The position numbers and the translations under genes are program-made. The notes under the pieces are model-generated. The model did not search any database and had not been told where the DNA came from. It saw nothing but the letters and a program-made list of their open reading frames with translations. Below, piece after piece: positions 32,958 through 42,441 of a DNA stretch of 64,000 bases (positions are counted from its first letter, which is position 1; each line of letters opens with the position of its first letter). The stretch comes from JADMIH01 sp035274425 (GTDB lineage: Bacteria; Chloroflexota; Chloroflexia; QHBQ01; JADMIH01), in NCBI GenBank assembly GCA_035274425.1, contig DATEOC010000082.1, forward strand, positions 124,001 to 188,000. The letters are read 5' to 3'.

Positions 32958-33758
32958 TTACCCCGACACGCTAACCCCAATCAGCCGCCCGATGCCGTAA
33001 GTTAGCGCGGCGGCACCCAGGCCGAAGAGCAATTGCCGCGTCCCTGCGAAGAATATGCTCCGGCCCGTAAGCCGCGTGATACCTGCCCCAATCACGAACA
33101 GGGCGATAGCGCTCGCCACCAGGCTGACCATCGCCGCAGCTATATGGTCGAGAAAGAAGAATGGCACGACCGGCACTATCGCACCTACCGCGAATAGCGC
33201 GAACGACGCTCCCGCCGCCTGCCAGGCCGAGCCTCCCAGGTCCTGCGGGTTGATGCCAAGCTCCTCACGCGCCATCGTATCGAGCGCGTGGTCTGGGTTC
33301 TCCATAAGCTGCGCCGCCACCGCACGCGCCAGCTCGTCAGACAGCCCCTTCGCCTTGTACATCTGCACGAACTCTTCGGCCTCGATCTCCGGTATCTGGG
33401 CCAGGTGTTGCTTCTCTATTGCCAACTGCCTTGAATTAAGCTCCCGCGAGCTTTGCACTGACAGCCACTCCCCCATCGCCATCGAGGACGCGCCCGCCAA
33501 CAGCCCCGCCAGTCCCGTAATCAAGATCGCTCTGCCGTCCAGCTCGGCCCCTGCCACACCCATCACCAGGCTGAGGTTCGACACCAGGCCATCGTTCACA
33601 CCCAACACGGCAGCACGCAGCACGTTGCCGCCTATGACGCTTTCATGGCTCTCCAGGTCCGGCCCAGCCTCATTCCCAGCCACGCCGACTCCCTGTATGG
33701 CCTGCGTAACGGCGCGCACCGGCGATTTAGGCTCGTCCGACTTCGACTTTGTAAGCAT
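32958..33758 (-). CDS. VIT1/CCC1-family iron/manganese transporter
   Basis: 266 aa. ESVIGGNVLRAAVLGVNDGL and AGASSMAMGEWLSVQSSREL are the membrane-1 and membrane-2 signatures of the vacuolar iron transporter family; three more helices end the protein. A charged middle region (QHLAQIPEIEAEEFVQMYKA) fits the metal-binding domain between helices 2 and 3. It probably moves Fe2+ or Mn2+ out of the cytoplasm. The ATG at 33758 has GGAGAG five bases upstream; a GTG two codons earlier is too close to that site. Confidence 0.85.
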   Translation of the reverse strand: MLTKSKSDEPKSPVRAVTQAIQGVGVAGNEAGPDLESHESVIGGNVLRAAVLGVNDGLVSNLSLVMGVAGAELDGRAILITGLAGLLAGASSMAMGEWLSVQSSRELNSRQLAIEKQHLAQIPEIEAEEFVQMYKAKGLSDELARAVAAQLMENPDHALDTMAREELGINPQDLGGSAWQAAGASFALFAVGAIVPVVPFFFLDHIAAAMVSLVASAIALFVIGAGITRLTGRSIFFAGTRQLLFGLGAAALTYGIGRLIGVSVSG

Positions 33759-33888
33759 CTGCACTCTCCATGTACAGTATACAATGAAGTAAATGCAGAG
33801 CAGGTATAATTGTGTAAATACCCGGTAACTACCCTTGCAGGACGTATGCCTGCAAGTAGATTGCTAAAGGACGAGGGAAGAACGAACG

Positions 33889-34803
33889 ATGCACAATCGG
33901 CATGAATCTGGCGGACTCATTTACGCAGGCATTGAAGCTGGTGGGACCAAGTTCGTATGTGGAGTGGGCACTGGCCCTGGCGACTTGCGGGCCGTAACCG
34001 ACTTCCCCACGACCACGAGCCAGGAAACTCTGGCTCGCACCATAGCATTCTTACGCGAACAGCACTCTATTGCGCCTATCGCCGCCGTCGGTATAGGCAC
34101 CTTCGGCCCCGTGGACCTTAGCCCCACCTCACCAACTTATGGCTATATCACCTCGACGCCCAAACCAGGCTGGGCCAACACCGACTTTGCAGGTACGGTA
34201 CAGCGCGCTATCAACGTGCCAGTAGCCTTTGACACCGACGTGAATGCCGCCGCGCTTGGCGAGCACAGGTGGGGTGCTACCCAGGGTCTGGATACGTTTG
34301 TGTATTTGACAATCGGCACAGGTATAGGTGGCGGGGGAATCGTCAAGAGTGAGCTCCTGCACGGGATGCTACACCCGGAGATGGGGCATATACTCATACC
34401 GCACGACAGAGAGGCAGACCCCTTCCCAGGCGCGTGTCCTTACCACGGAGACTGCCTGGAGGGTCTGGCGAGCGGCCCCGCATTGGAGCGCCGCTGGGGC
34501 CAACGAGGGGAGACATTGCCCCCCGATCACCCCGCCTGGCCCCTGGAAGCGCACTACCTCGCCCTTGCCCTGGTCAATCTCATCTGCGTGCTTTCGCCGC
34601 AACGCATCGTGATGGGCGGTGGGATGATGCAGCAGCCGCAGCTCTTCCCTATGGTGCGCAAAGAAGTGCAAAGACTCCTCAACGGGTATATGCAAGCCCC
34701 TCAGCTACTCGCGGAAATAGATAGCTACATCGTCCCCCCAGCCCTTGGCAACCGTGCCGGCGTGCTGGGAGCCATTGCACTCGCCCAACGATTGGTTACA
34801 TGA
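33889..34803 (+). CDS. ROK-family fructokinase-like sugar kinase
   Basis: 304 aa. The N-terminal phosphate loop is IYAGIEAGGTKFVCGVG, the catalytic region VAFDTDVNAAALGEHRWG, then TIGTGIGGGGI. HPEMGHILIPHDRE with ACPYHGDCLEGLASGPA supplies the His/Cys ligands of the ROK zinc site. Length and the PFPGACPYHGDCLEG pattern match bacterial fructokinases (ScrK/GmuE type). It phosphorylates fructose or a related hexose with ATP in the cytoplasm. No transporter or sugar operon is adjacent. Confidence 0.85.
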   Translation: MHNRHESGGLIYAGIEAGGTKFVCGVGTGPGDLRAVTDFPTTTSQETLARTIAFLREQHSIAPIAAVGIGTFGPVDLSPTSPTYGYITSTPKPGWANTDFAGTVQRAINVPVAFDTDVNAAALGEHRWGATQGLDTFVYLTIGTGIGGGGIVKSELLHGMLHPEMGHILIPHDREADPFPGACPYHGDCLEGLASGPALERRWGQRGETLPPDHPAWPLEAHYLALALVNLICVLSPQRIVMGGGMMQQPQLFPMVRKEVQRLLNGYMQAPQLLAEIDSYIVPPALGNRAGVLGAIALAQRLVT

Positions 34804-34863
34804 GGCTATCACGTCACTTGGGGATTATTGATAGAGAATGAACCAAAAGTTGCTTCTATTCCA

Positions 34864-34892
34864 TTGCATCATTTGAGGTTCTATAGTACAAT
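34864..34892 (+). promoter_or_regulatory. Promoter for the DUF4062-fusion island
   Basis: TTGCAT (34864-34869), 17-bp spacer, TACAAT (34887-34892). It lies 89 bp before the preferred start at 34981 in AT-rich sequence. Confidence 0.5.
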
Positions 34893-34980
34893 TTGGACCA
34901 GGTAGCAGCCGATGCTTCCTGCCCTACTTCCTTCTCTATTAATCGATACAAAAGACAATGGGAGTCCTTGGAGGTTACGC

Positions 34981-37848
34981 ATGGCGAAGTCAGTTACCCA
35001 GTTGCGTGTCATAGTTTCCTCACCGAGCGATGTTGCGGAACAGCGAAACGAAGTTGAGAAGATAATACGCACTCTCTCAACAACTTTATCAGAAGACAGA
35101 CAACTAGTTCTCGAACCAGTGCTTTGGGAGACATATGCAAAGCCAGGGGTGGGAAAATACTCCCAGGAAGTCATCCAGCCGCAACTTGGGGACTTCGACA
35201 TCTTTGTTTCAATCTTTTGGACGCGCATAGGCAGTCCCACACCAAAAGCAATATCAGCAGCAGTAGAAGAACTGAACTTGGCGCTAGATCAGGCACAAGC
35301 CGCGCCAGATGAAAAGAAAGTGATGGTCTATTTTTCGAGCCAAGCCACAGATCCAACGAAGCTGGATACTGATCAGGTCAGACAGGTACAGGAGTTGCGA
35401 CGGGATTTGGCTAAAAACAAGGGTGTATTTTACGGGACTTTCTCCTCACCGGAACAGTTCAAAGAACTGCTAGGGAGGGACCTCACCAGAGCTGCTTTGG
35501 AATATAGCAAGAAATGGGGGAGAACGTCCCAGGTGCCACTGGAACCTCAGGCAATAACTGTCACGCCACTGGAGCAGATGGGTATTGGTCTGGAGGAGCC
35601 TTTCATTAAAAATGTACGCATCTTCGAAAGTCAGGATGTGGCTGGGTTCAGTCGATTGATAAAGACTGCTACAGACACGATAGATATATTGCAGACATAC
35701 GTTCCGGGCATCGAAGGTATTAAAGCAGCTTTACTAGCTGCATACGAAAATGGATGTAAGATTCGCATCCTTGTACTGCGATACAATTCCAGCTATCTAG
35801 GGGTCAGACTTAATCATCTAGAACGTGGAAAGGAAGTTGCGCTGGCAAGCTTAGAAATGTTACGGGCCGTCGTGCGGGAGGCTAAATCCCCTAAGGGACA
35901 AATCGAAATCAAAGCTTACGATTTCATTCCCTACTTCCCATATTATCGAATGGATAATCATCTCTTCATAGGTTTCTACTTGCGAGAGGGTTCCCTCCGC
36001 TTAGCTCAAGTGCGCTTCGATGTCGAAGAGTTGAACAGAGTATTCCCAGAACTTTTGAGCCATTTCGAGCATTATTGGCAACGAGAAGACAACATGGATC
36101 TGATCAGCGCGTGGGAAATAGAGGAAAAGCTAAAAAGGATCGGGCTACCAATCACGACAGCAGGAGACGCTTGCCAAGCAGTTAGCAGGGATGCCAGCCT
36201 TTATAAAGGAGATCCAATCGGCCTGGTGCGCTTTGAGGGGGCGGAAGATTTGGCCTCAGTAGAACGCAAGCTAAAGGAGCTAATGAAAATTGCCGCAGAA
36301 AAAGACATTCCCCTAACATTCGTGGGCTCTCGTACCAGCGTCGCCGGGCAGGCTACGAATCGAAAGGGAATTGTGATAGACATGTCTAATTTCCAGGACC
36401 TTCAATTGAGTCCTGTCGATGCCAAGACAGGCCCCTATGCACAGGCGGGTCCTGGAATAATTCTGGATGACCTCAACAAACGTATCCGTCAACGTCTTGG
36501 ATCAGGTCTAACCACTATCGAATTTGAGCACACGTTAGACTTATCCAGCAGCCATATGGCGACATTAGGTGGAGCTATCATGAACAACGGTGGGGGAATC
36601 ATGTCGACCAAGTATGGTTCTGCTTGCGACAACGTCACCGACCTGGAAGTTCTTTTACCTGATGGACGTAGAACTTGGACCACGCAAATAGCGGAAACAG
36701 GTCGCTTCTCCGATGTGTATCGAGAACTGTATAGCATGATCCAGGCCGTAGGGACGGATCGGTTACTAGCTGCTTATCCCGTTGTAAAGAAGAACTCAAG
36801 TGGGTATAATCTTCGACCTTTAGCCAACAATATTAAGAGGGGCGAGCCACTGGACGTAACGCAACTCTTTGTCGGCAGCGAAGGAACGCTCGGAGTGCTG
36901 CTTCGCGCCAAAATCAAAATCCGACGTATTACACCTCCGAAAGCGACTGTACTCTCCTTTTTTGGAACTATAGAGGAGGCCTGCTGGACCGTCGAGGACG
37001 TTCTGAGGATCAAGGTGAATGGTACTATTGTACTACCATCTGCATTGGAAATAGTAGATGGGTCAATCTTCGAAGTGATCAAGTCTCTGAGGATAGAATT
37101 ACCTAAAGCATGCCAGCCCCCTGAGAATGCAAGAGCTGCCGTTCTGCTGGTCGAATACGATGACCCAGAGGAGATAGCTGTCGCCGCTGGGAAGCAATTG
37201 GAAGAGGTGTGTAAGCGCCATATCGAAAGAGAAGGGAATGACCCTGATGAAGCTTATCGGCTCGTGACCAGCAGCACTGAGCGTGATGATTTCTGGTATC
37301 TTCGTAAATCTGTCGTACAGCTATTGAACGATTACGGCAAAAAGCATGACTTGGTCGCACCTCCAATAATCGAGGACCCAGGAGTCCCGGTTGGTCAGCT
37401 TGGCAAGTTCATAGAATATCTTCAAAGAGAATTCGACACATTAGGCTTCCGTGCTGCTATTTTTGGGCACGCTGGCGACGGGAATTTACACGTGCGGCCA
37501 TTACTGCGCCCAGAGCCTGACCAGATGAGGATGGCTGCAAATCTAATGAAGCGTGTTTATGATAAGGTGATTGGGATGAAGGGAACGATTTCTGCGGAGC
37601 ATGGCGATGGTTTACTGCGCACTCCATTTCTGACGAAGCAATACGGAACTGAGGTAACGGATGTATTTCGACAGATTAAGGAGCTTTTCGATCCCAAATA
37701 TGTCTTGAACCCAGGCGTGAAGGTGCCCCAACACGGCTTTCCTGAAGAAGTTGATGAAAACTTCGAAAAGGATTGGGACATAATGGGGTACTTGCCGACG
37801 GGCGGTGGAAGGCCCGCCAATCCTCGATATGAGGATATAGTTCGCTAA
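34981..37848 (+). CDS. DUF4062 + PLD-like + FAD-linked oxidase fusion protein
   Basis: 955 aa. The ATG at 34981 has GGAGG six bases upstream; an ATG at 34912 without a good site would add 23 residues. Residues ~1-155 are a DUF4062 domain (LRVIVSSPSDVAEQRNEVEK ... DFDIFVSIFWTRIGSPTP), usually the front end of NTPase or signalling proteins. Residues ~190-375 resemble a phospholipase D-like fold without an HKD motif (GIKAALLAAYENGCKIRILV). From ~390 to ~910 lies an FAD-linked oxidase of the GlcD/D-lactate dehydrogenase type: GSRTSVAGQATN, HMATLGGAIMNNGGG, FVGSEGTLGVL, FGHAGDGNLHVRP, SAEHGDGLLR, FDPKYVLNPGVK. It would oxidise a 2-hydroxyacid. I know of no protein with this order of domains. The gene is AT-richer than its surroundings and free of heptamers. 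Confidence 0.8.
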   Translation: MAKSVTQLRVIVSSPSDVAEQRNEVEKIIRTLSTTLSEDRQLVLEPVLWETYAKPGVGKYSQEVIQPQLGDFDIFVSIFWTRIGSPTPKAISAAVEELNLALDQAQAAPDEKKVMVYFSSQATDPTKLDTDQVRQVQELRRDLAKNKGVFYGTFSSPEQFKELLGRDLTRAALEYSKKWGRTSQVPLEPQAITVTPLEQMGIGLEEPFIKNVRIFESQDVAGFSRLIKTATDTIDILQTYVPGIEGIKAALLAAYENGCKIRILVLRYNSSYLGVRLNHLERGKEVALASLEMLRAVVREAKSPKGQIEIKAYDFIPYFPYYRMDNHLFIGFYLREGSLRLAQVRFDVEELNRVFPELLSHFEHYWQREDNMDLISAWEIEEKLKRIGLPITTAGDACQAVSRDASLYKGDPIGLVRFEGAEDLASVERKLKELMKIAAEKDIPLTFVGSRTSVAGQATNRKGIVIDMSNFQDLQLSPVDAKTGPYAQAGPGIILDDLNKRIRQRLGSGLTTIEFEHTLDLSSSHMATLGGAIMNNGGGIMSTKYGSACDNVTDLEVLLPDGRRTWTTQIAETGRFSDVYRELYSMIQAVGTDRLLAAYPVVKKNSSGYNLRPLANNIKRGEPLDVTQLFVGSEGTLGVLLRAKIKIRRITPPKATVLSFFGTIEEACWTVEDVLRIKVNGTIVLPSALEIVDGSIFEVIKSLRIELPKACQPPENARAAVLLVEYDDPEEIAVAAGKQLEEVCKRHIEREGNDPDEAYRLVTSSTERDDFWYLRKSVVQLLNDYGKKHDLVAPPIIEDPGVPVGQLGKFIEYLQREFDTLGFRAAIFGHAGDGNLHVRPLLRPEPDQMRMAANLMKRVYDKVIGMKGTISAEHGDGLLRTPFLTKQYGTEVTDVFRQIKELFDPKYVLNPGVKVPQHGFPEEVDENFEKDWDIMGYLPTGGGRPANPRYEDIVR

Positions 37849-37920
37849 GACATTGAGAGCACGGCTGTACTAGGGCCGAGATAATCTATATCATGTTTGT
37901 AGCTAAGAAGGCTGAAGACC

Positions 37921-38655
37921 ATGAGACTATTGCTGCGATTCTTCCGTCAATTGGTAACAGAATATGGCATATCTATGGTCATCACGCTAGGGACGGTTGT
38001 AGTAACCATCCTCCTTCTTGTATTGAGTATCTTCTTCCCAGACGTTTTTGCCTTCGTCGAAAAGGCCAGACTGTTCGAGATACTCGTGTTGACGCTCCTG
38101 ATCGAGATCGTCTATCATGCAGCGAAACCTAGCGAGAATACAAGCATTCGTATCTTCGCCAACGACTCAGAAGCCCAGCAGACTCTAAGCAACCTGATCG
38201 ACTCAGGTCAGATCCGGTCTGCTGAGATACTTGCCACGGGACTTACGGCACGGCACTTACTAATAGCAAAGATGGCAAATCATGGTATCCCCGTAAAGGT
38301 TCTAGTTCAACATCCATCGGCAGCCATAGGCAAAGCCGATGCCGACAGGTTGCCGACTATGATTGACAAGATTAATGATCAAATAATAGATGCTAAGTTA
38401 AAGCAAAATATCTCTATTAAGTACGCTGTGAATAGTTCGACCCTCAGAGCGGTGATATTGTATGGTAGAAATGAAGTGCCTATTGCTGCGTTAGTTGGCT
38501 GGTATACCTACCAGAATAGTAATACAACTATTGTCGCTGCGCCCTGGCCTGAAATCTGGGCCTTATCGACCTCGGCCCAGGGTCGCCTCCTTATCGACTA
38601 TGCACAATTACAGTTCAACAGGCAGTTGAATGAGGCAAAGGATGAGCTAACATAG
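37921..38655 (+). CDS. Membrane-anchored PLD-like domain protein
   Basis: 244 aa. Two N-terminal membrane helices (GISMVITLGTVVVTILLLVL and FEILVLTLLIEIVYHA), then a cytoplasmic alpha/beta domain: RSAEILATGLTARHLLIAKM ANHGIPVKVLVQHPSAAIGK (read in parts). This resembles the middle domain of the preceding fusion protein (GIEGIKAALLAAYENGCKIRI LVLRYNSSYLG), also without HKD residues. It starts 72 bp after the fusion gene on the same strand. A membrane-bound partner or sensor for the fusion enzyme is an inference from that shared domain and the gene order. Confidence 0.6.
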   Translation: MRLLLRFFRQLVTEYGISMVITLGTVVVTILLLVLSIFFPDVFAFVEKARLFEILVLTLLIEIVYHAAKPSENTSIRIFANDSEAQQTLSNLIDSGQIRSAEILATGLTARHLLIAKMANHGIPVKVLVQHPSAAIGKADADRLPTMIDKINDQIIDAKLKQNISIKYAVNSSTLRAVILYGRNEVPIAALVGWYTYQNSNTTIVAAPWPEIWALSTSAQGRLLIDYAQLQFNRQLNEAKDELT

Positions 38656-38745
38656 CCGAATGGATAGAGTTACTGAGCGTCTCTGGGCTAACTCTTGTTC
38701 TTAGCCAACAACCAGGCCATACGATTCCATCAAAGAGGGAGATAT

Positions 38746-39468
38746 ATGCCGGGCAGTTTTCGTGATTATTACGATAAGGAATGGCGAATAAAGTTAGAGC
38801 GGAAAGAGTACAAGACCCTGGAAAGGAGATGGCGGAGCCGCTGGGACTTCGCACGTAAGCACATTACAGATAACAGCATGGTGCTAGATGCGGCCTGTGG
38901 GGATGGAGTTTTGGGTATGTTCCTGACCCAGAAGCAACAGTGCAAAGTACATGGTCTGGACGTGTCCCCTTACGCTATTGAGATCGCGCGTGAACGCGGC
39001 GTCGATGCGCAGCTATGTGACATCTCAGGAGATAGTTTCCCTTATAGCGACGAGCACTTCGATGCAGTTACTATGCTTTGCTGCCTGGAACACGTTCTTG
39101 ATCCAGTACATGCAATGCGGGAGGCCAGGAGGGTGACTAAGGTAGGAGGCATCATCATCGTAACCCTCCCAAATGCTGTCTACTTCTGGAATCGCTTATG
39201 GTTCCTACTTGGGAAAACCTCCCCAGACCTTCTCCATATCAATCCTGGCGAGGGTATGCACATTCAGTTTTTCAACTACACGAATGATTTTGAGAACCGC
39301 GTCCTTTCCCAGGTCGAAGGTCTCACAACCCACATGAAAAGGGCAGATTTGAAGAATCCTAAGAAGTACTCAAGGCTTACGCGTGGGGCCCTCTACTTGC
39401 TAATGAAGATTTCTCCCAATCTATTTGCTCAATACACGCACTGGATATTAGCCAAAGGAGCAGGTTAA
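38746..39468 (+). CDS. Class I SAM-dependent methyltransferase
   Basis: 240 aa. AGAGGGA precedes the ATG at 38746. Motif I is MVLDAACGDGVLG, with an acidic residue after the second strand (VHGLDVSPYAIE); FDAVTMLCCLEHVLDP and RRVTKVGGIIIVTLPNAVYF match the Methyltransf_11 pattern seen in enzymes that modify lipids, glycans or small molecules. No target-recognition domain is present, so it is unlikely to be a DNA methylase. It is the third gene of the AT-richer island. Confidence 0.8.
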   Translation: MPGSFRDYYDKEWRIKLERKEYKTLERRWRSRWDFARKHITDNSMVLDAACGDGVLGMFLTQKQQCKVHGLDVSPYAIEIARERGVDAQLCDISGDSFPYSDEHFDAVTMLCCLEHVLDPVHAMREARRVTKVGGIIIVTLPNAVYFWNRLWFLLGKTSPDLLHINPGEGMHIQFFNYTNDFENRVLSQVEGLTTHMKRADLKNPKKYSRLTRGALYLLMKISPNLFAQYTHWILAKGAG

Positions 39469-39559
39469 TGAAGTTGCTGCCAGTACACCACGGGGCGTAT
39501 CTGAACTTAATACACCGTTGCCATAATGCAATAGCATTAGAGCGGGATGAGCGAACAAC

Positions 39560-40333
39560 ATGGCGCTGAGGTTAGTGCTGTTTGATTTTCACTTCACCCT
39601 GACAACTAGCCCGTGTCAGCTTGATGTAGAGGTCAAAACCCTGGTCAGCCGTGTCCTACATAAGCTGTCACAACGCCCGGGTAGCCACCTAAAGCTCTCG
39701 AACATTACTCAGCTTTACGAGACAGCAGATGGGAAATATCAGGAGTTGCGCGCCCATCTACGCGACAGCAATTCTGCGTTGTTATTGGTAGATAGAGCAG
39801 ATATCGTTCTGCGTAAGCTAGGCATCAAAGTTCGGAGGGCTACTCTAGAGAAGATAGTTGCGAGCGTAATGGAAGAGTGTCTTGAAGATATAGCGTTAGT
39901 ACCAGGAGCTAAAGAGGCCGTCCAACAACTAGCAGAAGATGGCTATAAGTTGGGTGTCGTTTCCAGCAGTGGTTATCCCAAATCTATTGAAGACGGGCTT
40001 AGGCATCTCGGTTTACAGTCCTATTTTAGTGGGATCATTGCAACAGGGTCGGAAGGACTCGCGAAGTCCGACCCGGAGTTATATCGGCGAGCAGCAATTG
40101 AGTTCGGCGTCTTACCTATGGAAACCGCTAATATAGGAGACGACCCGACGAGCGATGTTGCACCCGCTATGGAAGCAGGATTGAAGGCTATTTGGTTTAC
40201 GGGACTAATGGAAGAGAGCGCAAGCGTTTTTGGCAGGTCGCTGGAGGTTGATCGTATTATAGGGGCAAAAGCTGATGCTATGGTAAGTGATATGTTAATG
40301 ATTCCGAAGGTAATAAAGCAGCTTTCAACTTAA
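39560..40333 (+). CDS. HAD-superfamily hydrolase with altered motif I
   Basis: 257 aa. The nucleophile motif reads LVLFDFHFTLT: Asp9 is present, but position +2, normally the general acid Asp in phosphatases, is His11. Motif II is in GVVSSSGYPK, motif III in LAKSDPELYRRAAIEFGV, motif IV in NIGDDPTSDVAPAMEAGLKA. The C1 cap is helical. HAD enzymes lacking the +2 Asp are often dehalogenases or phosphonatases, so phosphatase activity should not be assumed. It has a weak ribosome site and ends the island. A role with the FAD oxidase, for example removing a phosphate or halide from its substrate, is speculation. Confidence 0.75.
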   Translation: MALRLVLFDFHFTLTTSPCQLDVEVKTLVSRVLHKLSQRPGSHLKLSNITQLYETADGKYQELRAHLRDSNSALLLVDRADIVLRKLGIKVRRATLEKIVASVMEECLEDIALVPGAKEAVQQLAEDGYKLGVVSSSGYPKSIEDGLRHLGLQSYFSGIIATGSEGLAKSDPELYRRAAIEFGVLPMETANIGDDPTSDVAPAMEAGLKAIWFTGLMEESASVFGRSLEVDRIIGAKADAMVSDMLMIPKVIKQLST

Positions 40334-40535
40334 GAGGCGCTCTTATATCTATACCAATTATACAAACAGATATAATGATTTCGTACCACGTACGTAAGTC
40401 AATAGTTACGAGTGCCCTTCAGTGATGAGGGCAACTTCGTATGACAATAGAAATTATCACGTACATATAGGTAACGCCAGTACCTTGATGGCATACGCTT
40501 GCTGGCGTCTCGCCAGCGTTTTATGAGAGATAGTT

Positions 40536-40979
40536 CTAGGAGTTCCCCTCATCTTCTACGACTTTCTTTAGGCTTGCCAGCATCTTTTCCCACATCCCCT
40601 GGGAATGCTCGATTTCCTCTTCGGTTGCGTTATTATCTTGAGATAATACGACGAGCGTCTTATCCCCATCCTCGGACAGCTCATAAGTGAGCGTATGGTA
40701 ATTCTCCGGCACATCTGGATCACCGGAAAGAGGACTGTAGTGGGAATACTGGAGCATTCGTTGCGGTTCTATCTTGAGAATTACGCCCTTATCCTCGTAT
40801 GATTTACCTTCCCACGTGCCTTTCCAAACGATTGGGCTGCCTTCCTTCCACTCCGACACAGTTTCGGTGCCGAACATAAACTGCTTGATTATTTCAGGGG
40901 TAGTAAGCGCGTCCCAAATTTTGGCAATAGGGCCGTCAATGGTCGTTGATGCTTTGGCGATTAGCCCTTCATTGTTCAT
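40536..40979 (-). CDS. SRPBCC/AHSA1-family protein
   Basis: 147 aa. KASTTIDGPIAKIWDALTTP then EIIKQFMFGTETVSEWKEGS and a C-terminal helix (MWEKMLASLKKVVEDEG) match the AHSA1/START-like helix-grip fold that binds a hydrophobic ligand or Hsp90-like partner. GGGAGGAAGAATCGTT precedes the ATG. The biological role is unknown. The 200 bp between this gene and the HAD gene hold no recognised element. Confidence 0.82.
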   Translation of the reverse strand: MNNEGLIAKASTTIDGPIAKIWDALTTPEIIKQFMFGTETVSEWKEGSPIVWKGTWEGKSYEDKGVILKIEPQRMLQYSHYSPLSGDPDVPENYHTLTYELSEDGDKTLVVLSQDNNATEEEIEHSQGMWEKMLASLKKVVEDEGNS

Positions 40980-41056
40980 AACGATTCTTCCTCCCGTATT
41001 TTGGTCATACCTTTACCCGAATTTGCAGACACGGCCCCAGGACAGCTGACGACCGG

Positions 41057-42364
41057 TTACCGGCTATCAGCTGTCGAAATCGCCGACGGCACAGCCTGGG
41101 GTATCACCTCGGTAGGCGATGAGTTTACAGGTGAAATAGAGGTGACGACGCCTGTAGAAGTAACGATAGGTATAACGGTTCCTTCGTCGCCAGGGCCACC
41201 TTGCGTGGGGATGATAAGCACCTGCCCCGGTATGATTACGGTCGAATCGAGGTTGTTCGCGGCCATAATTGCCTCAACGGTCGTGTTGAAGCTATTCGCA
41301 ATGGCACTCAAGCTGTCACCACTGCTCACCGTGTAAGTAAGGGGCTGTATGGGAGTGACCGTTGGTTGCGTCACCGTTGCAGTGTCTATCACGCCAGGCA
41401 TGGTCGCAGTAACAGCCGGAATGCTTGTCCCTACACTCGTCGGCAGGGTCTCTAAAGTCGTAGCAACGGGCACAGGAGGTATCTGGCCGGGAACCAACTG
41501 GCTAGGCACCGCCTGCGGGGGAGAAGATGGTGCGGTGGCTTGAGCTGTGGGAATGGGACTTGGCGTCACTGTCTCAACGGGAGAGGGCAAGGGTGTCGCC
41601 TGGCGCTCTCGACCAAAGAGGAAGAGGGAACCTACCAGCGCGGCGGCCACAACCAGGCCCAGCACCACTCCAGTGACGAGGCGCATTCGACGCCCCCTTG
41701 CGCGAACGACCGCGCGCTCCTGACGCTCCTGATCCGCATGAAGGACCCCTCCACCGCCTACCTCAGGGGCAGCTCCTTGCCCGCGCAGCCACGCGGCGGC
41801 CCCGGGGACCTTCCCATCCCAGGGGATTATCGCTTCCTCACCCCCGGCTTCCAGGGCTTCGTAGAATCCGCCAATTGGCGCGAAATCACCATCGCGCCAG
41901 TTGTAGAAAGCACCACAGTCATTGGCCGGGTTCACCAGGAGGAAGAGTCTCGCCTCCGGTGCCAGCGCAGCATGAGCCTCGGCCACGTCTATACGAGGCG
42001 GGAATATGCCGATCCCTGGGTCGGCGTAGAACCACCCGACAATTCTCTCATCCAACCCGGCAAGTTCCGATGCTTCGGAAGCGATCTGCCCTCTAAGTTC
42101 TGCCCACTCCTCCTCGTTCGGAGCCACCCCAAGCCCGGATGAGACGAGACTTATGGGCACCGCTCCCGTTATGAGTACTTCTACCCGTCCGCCTCTATCC
42201 TGGAAAGTGCCGACGAGCGCACCCACGGTCTCCGAGGGCAGGCGTGAGCGTGTTGCCTCCAGAAGCCTTCTATACGCCTGTGAGCGCAACACGATATGAG
42301 GCTCGTGGTTACTCCCACGGCTCCCCCTGGGCACCAACCGGTCATAGTCATCGTCAGTAGACAT
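41057..42364 (-). CDS. Degenerate MPN/JAB domain + membrane helix + LysM protein
   Basis: 435 aa. The first ~190 residues align with the JAB1/MPN fold: ETVGALVGTFQDRGG, IVGWFYADPGIGIFPPRIDV, ARLFLLVNPAND. The metal-binding HxH of active JAMM proteases (GWYHTHPG) is replaced by YAD, so no peptidase activity is expected. A single helix (LVTGVVLGLVVAAALVGSLF) follows. A long Pro/Thr/Ser-rich linker leads to one LysM domain (LTYTVSSGDSLSAIANSFNT ... GQVLIIP) that would bind peptidoglycan or chitin-like glycans. The N-terminus would face the cytoplasm, linking an intracellular MPN-like scaffold to the cell wall. Confidence 0.75.
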   Translation of the reverse strand: MSTDDDYDRLVPRGSRGSNHEPHIVLRSQAYRRLLEATRSRLPSETVGALVGTFQDRGGRVEVLITGAVPISLVSSGLGVAPNEEEWAELRGQIASEASELAGLDERIVGWFYADPGIGIFPPRIDVAEAHAALAPEARLFLLVNPANDCGAFYNWRDGDFAPIGGFYEALEAGGEEAIIPWDGKVPGAAAWLRGQGAAPEVGGGGVLHADQERQERAVVRARGRRMRLVTGVVLGLVVAAALVGSLFLFGRERQATPLPSPVETVTPSPIPTAQATAPSSPPQAVPSQLVPGQIPPVPVATTLETLPTSVGTSIPAVTATMPGVIDTATVTQPTVTPIQPLTYTVSSGDSLSAIANSFNTTVEAIMAANNLDSTVIIPGQVLIIPTQGGPGDEGTVIPIVTSTGVVTSISPVNSSPTEVIPQAVPSAISTADSR

Positions 42365-42441
42365 TGGGTGTGAATCATAGCCAGTAACCGGCAGTTAGTC
42401 ACCGCCAGCTACTGGCTATAAGCTACTAGTTACCTGCTAAA

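Noticed and set aside
41540..42142. Long plus-strand open frames opposite the MPN-LysM gene
   Set aside because: They are antisense to a well-supported gene, and their translations are Arg/Pro-rich and without domains.
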